DNA of 6,591 bases. Source: Planctomycetota bacterium. Lineage in GTDB: Bacteria; Planctomycetota; Phycisphaerae; Sedimentisphaerales; Anaerohalosphaeraceae. Shown one piece after another: positions 5,879 through 6,591 of this stretch. The position numbers and the translations under genes were made by a program. The stretch covers positions 1-6,591 of the forward strand of contig QNBU01000067.1 in the NCBI GenBank assembly GCA_003644215.1, given 5' to 3'. Each line of letters opens with the position of its first letter. Within the stretch, counting starts at the first letter, position 1. The notes under the pieces were generated by a model. That model saw only the letters and a list, made by a program, of their open reading frames with translations. It had not been told where the DNA came from and made no database searches.

Positions 5879-6591
5879 CTGTCCCAATTTTTTCCCGAAC
5901 AGATTGTCTCATCCGTGATTCTGCACGGCCTGCAAGCGGTGGCCGGTCTGAAACGCGGACGGACACGCGCCAAGGAGAGTAAACCCGTCAAGCCGGTGGA
6001 TGAACAGCATGTCTATGCAACCTTGGCCCATACGACACCCGTGGTGGCCGCGATGATCGAGTTGCAGCTGCTGACGGGAATGCGGCCTGGAGAGATGTGT
6101 CTGGTTCGTCCGTGTGATCTGGATCGGTCCGGGCCTGTCTGGCACTACTATCCTGAAAAGCACAAGAATGCCTACCGCAGTATCGAGCGAGTCGTGGCCA
6201 TTGGGCCTCGAGGACAGGAACTGCTGACGCCGTTTCTATTGCGGCCGGAGGATGCTTACTGCTTTTCGCCCACCGAATCAGAGAAAATGCGGCGGCAAAA
6301 ACTAACCGAGCAACGGAAAACACCGCTGTGCTGCGGGAATCGGATCGGGACAAATCGGAGAGCGACTCCGAAACAGACGGCCGGTGATAAATACGATTCT
6401 ACGAACTACCGCAACGCCGTGCGGTATGCGACCACGGCGGCACGGAAGGTGATACGGAAGGGCGGTGGCGATCCTGACAAAGAACTTCCCTACTGGACAC
6501 CGTATCAGCTGCGGCATACGGCGGCGACGAAGGTGCGTAAGGAAATGGGCTATGAATGTGCCGGTGCGACGCTGGGGCATACGAATATGAG
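5879..6591 (+). CDS. Tyrosine recombinase/phage integrase, 5'-truncated remnant, continuing past the window edge
   Basis: The frame is open from just after the HD gene stop to the window end and translates to the catalytic domain of a site-specific tyrosine recombinase. Visible parts: GLKRGRTRAKESKPVKPVD (linker to the catalytic domain), LLTGMRPGEM with the first catalytic Arg (6083-6085), PEKHKN with the beta-hairpin Lys, CFSPTES, then PYQLRHTAAT with the second Arg (6512-6514) and LGHTNM with the last His (6578-6580). The nucleophilic Tyr would fall just beyond 6591. The first His of the usual HxLRH is Tyr here. The N-terminal core-binding (SAM-like) domain, normally some 150 residues, is absent because the preceding in-frame codons belong to the HD gene. 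No ATG with a ribosome site begins the frame; GTG at 5915 is a possible start. It looks richer in G+C than the HD gene, suggesting separate origin. Probably a pseudogene, but a catalytic-only product cannot be excluded. Confidence 0.85.
   Translation, partial: MSQFFPEQIVSSVILHGLQAVAGLKRGRTRAKESKPVKPVDEQHVYATLAHTTPVVAAMIELQLLTGMRPGEMCLVRPCDLDRSGPVWHYYPEKHKNAYRSIERVVAIGPRGQELLTPFLLRPEDAYCFSPTESEKMRRQKLTEQRKTPLCCGNRIGTNRRATPKQTAGDKYDSTNYRNAVRYATTAARKVIRKGGGDPDKELPYWTPYQLRHTAATKVRKEMGYECAGATLGHTNM

Noticed and set aside
5087..6591. HD-integrase fusion read through the TGA
   Set aside because: The frames match, but the TGA is a normal stop and no recoding element is visible; truncation by insertion explains it more simply.

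Overview
The window reads as chromosomal DNA from an environmental bacterium, most likely a planctomycete of the Phycisphaerae/Sedimentisphaerales type. That assignment is inferred from the style of the proteins: Deg proteases with a plant-Deg-like C-terminal PDZ domain, an integrase of a type I associate with planctomycetes, and a parB without a neighbouring parA. No rRNA or marker gene is present to prove it.

Layout: 148-1080 (minus) encodes the chromosome-partitioning CTPase ParB. 1081-1577 has no gene. It holds two identical parS-like sites (TGTTTCATGTGAAACA at 1177-1192 and 1532-1547) on either side of a long imperfect inverted repeat (1259-1447), plus a run of 10 G. From 4898 down to 1578 (minus) lies a probable three-gene unit: a small cupin, a secreted HtrA/Deg serine protease with an intact His-Asp-Ser triad, and a second secreted Deg paralogue whose start overlaps the end of the first and in which all three catalytic residues are replaced. 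The second parS-like site sits just downstream of this unit, within a stem followed by a T run on the minus strand, so it may also act as the terminator. 5087-5878 (plus) encodes an HD-domain phosphohydrolase, divergent from the cupin. Directly after its stop codon, in the same frame, comes an open reading frame (5879 to the window edge) matching the catalytic half of a tyrosine recombinase that has lost its N-terminal domain.

How the parts may work together: ParB should load at the two parS-like sites, which suggests a centromere-like locus. The protease/pseudoprotease pair is probably a co-translated envelope quality-control module, with the dead paralogue as a regulator, adaptor or substrate-binding subunit. 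The integrase remnant marks an old insertion or recombination boundary at the right of the window. The most noteworthy items are the active/inactive Deg pair and the parS-terminator overlap.
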